NCBI GenBank assembly: GCA_905221605.1
Contig: CAJNDS010002702.1
Location: forward strand, 234,501 to 298,500
Direction of reading: 5' to 3'
Source: Symbiodinium natans
Taxonomy: Eukaryota > Sar > Dinophyceae > Suessiales > Symbiodiniaceae
Length of the DNA: 64,000 nt
A program made the position numbers and the translations under genes. Positions 63,961 to 64,000 of the stretch are shown piece by piece. Numbering within the stretch: position 1 is the first letter of the stretch; the number at the start of each line of letters is the position of its first letter. A model generated the notes under the pieces. The model saw only the letters and a program-made list of their open reading frames with translations, did not search any database and was not told the origin of the DNA.

Positions 63961-64000
63961 CCCTCTACACCCTGAAGTCCCCCAACCATAAGTGGAGGGT

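Larger units (their letters stand above)
1..64000. repeat. Dispersed interstitial telomere-type repeats (TTTAGGG/CCCTAAA)
   Basis: More than 80 blocks, from two units to about 270 bp, in both orientations and spread through the window. Long TTTAGGG blocks: 4764-4852, 4962-5235, 17900-18001, 20480-20553, 29103-29192, 46898-47000, 54770-54830, 57820-57895. Long CCCTAAA blocks: 3042-3120, 7680-7745, 17195-17286, 27355-27505, 38610-38720, 41770-41845, 51875-51990. Many are perfect heptamers, others carry TTCAGGG, CTTAGGG or TCTAGGG units. Wherever exons could be placed the blocks are intronic or intergenic. TTTAGGG is the telomere unit of dinoflagellates and plants. No unbroken terminal array exists here, so this is not a chromosome end. 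Confidence 0.95.

Noticed and set aside
1-64000. Land-plant origin suggested by TTTAGGG
   Set aside because: GC and GA donors, AG|G acceptors, micro-exons and GC-rich codons fit a dinoflagellate and not a plant.
1-64000. CRISPR array, bacterial operons, rRNA or tRNA genes
   Set aside because: Repeats are telomere-type or palindromic elements without spaced unique spacers; no ribosome-binding sites, rRNA or tRNA sequences were recognised.
1-64000. Trans-spliced leader relic (dinoSL end TTTGGCTCAAG) upstream of a gene
   Set aside because: I looked for it and found only partial matches (for example CGGCTCAAG at 42259), not enough to call.

Overview
The window looks like nuclear DNA of a dinoflagellate, most likely a Symbiodiniaceae/Suessiales-type genome. 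Three things support this. (1) The whole 64 kb is peppered with plant/dinoflagellate-type telomere repeats (TTTAGGG or CCCTAAA) that sit inside introns rather than at a chromosome end. (2) Exons rebuilt by eye are tiny (about 28-98 bp) and use GC, GA and GT splice donors with acceptors of the form AG|G, the known dinoflagellate pattern. (3) Every exon I could place confidently is on the + strand, which fits unidirectional dinoflagellate gene arrays. Few listed long ORFs are genes: most come from telomere-type arrays, triplet repeats, MITEs or wrong frames over exons, though several do contain genuine exons.

Layout. 1-16.0 kb: the 3' part of a SulP/SLC26 sulfate permease gene, 18 micro-exons that join in one frame to a stop at 15975-15977; it covers the last transmembrane helices and the STAS domain. 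Intron 16 carries an AT-rich island (13.5-15.05 kb) with decayed, giant-virus-like minus-strand genes, including a GIY-YIG endonuclease remnant. 16.8-20.5 kb: + strand exons of an unrecognised gene. 21-25.8 kb: a Ser/Thr-rich ORF, a gene end with a 55-bp intron, and exons of another unrecognised gene. 27-29.1 kb: exons of a Pro-rich protein. 32.4-35.5 kb: exons including an EF-hand. 37.2-44 kb: scattered unrecognised exons. 44.3-46.9 kb: a phytanoyl-CoA dioxygenase/StrG-like Fe(II)/2-oxoglutarate oxygenase. 48.2-50.2 kb: an unrecognised gene plus an EF-hand exon. 50.9-52.6 kb: coiled-coil-like exons. 55.2-56.2 kb: the longest exon in the window. 57.5-59.4 kb: a T1/BTB (KCTD-type) domain gene. 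61.6-63.3 kb: the start of a GAF-domain gene running off the right edge.

Between and inside the genes lie at least nine families of short palindromic MITE-like elements. The most interesting structure is the interplay of the two repeat classes. Telomere-type arrays lie in the middle of several MITE palindromes, telomere units form the GT donor of some exons, and at least one MITE ends exactly at a splice acceptor. Together these suggest introns built and enlarged by palindromic elements and by telomere-repeat insertion at breaks. All gene models are read by eye from sequence and family knowledge; none is supported by transcripts.
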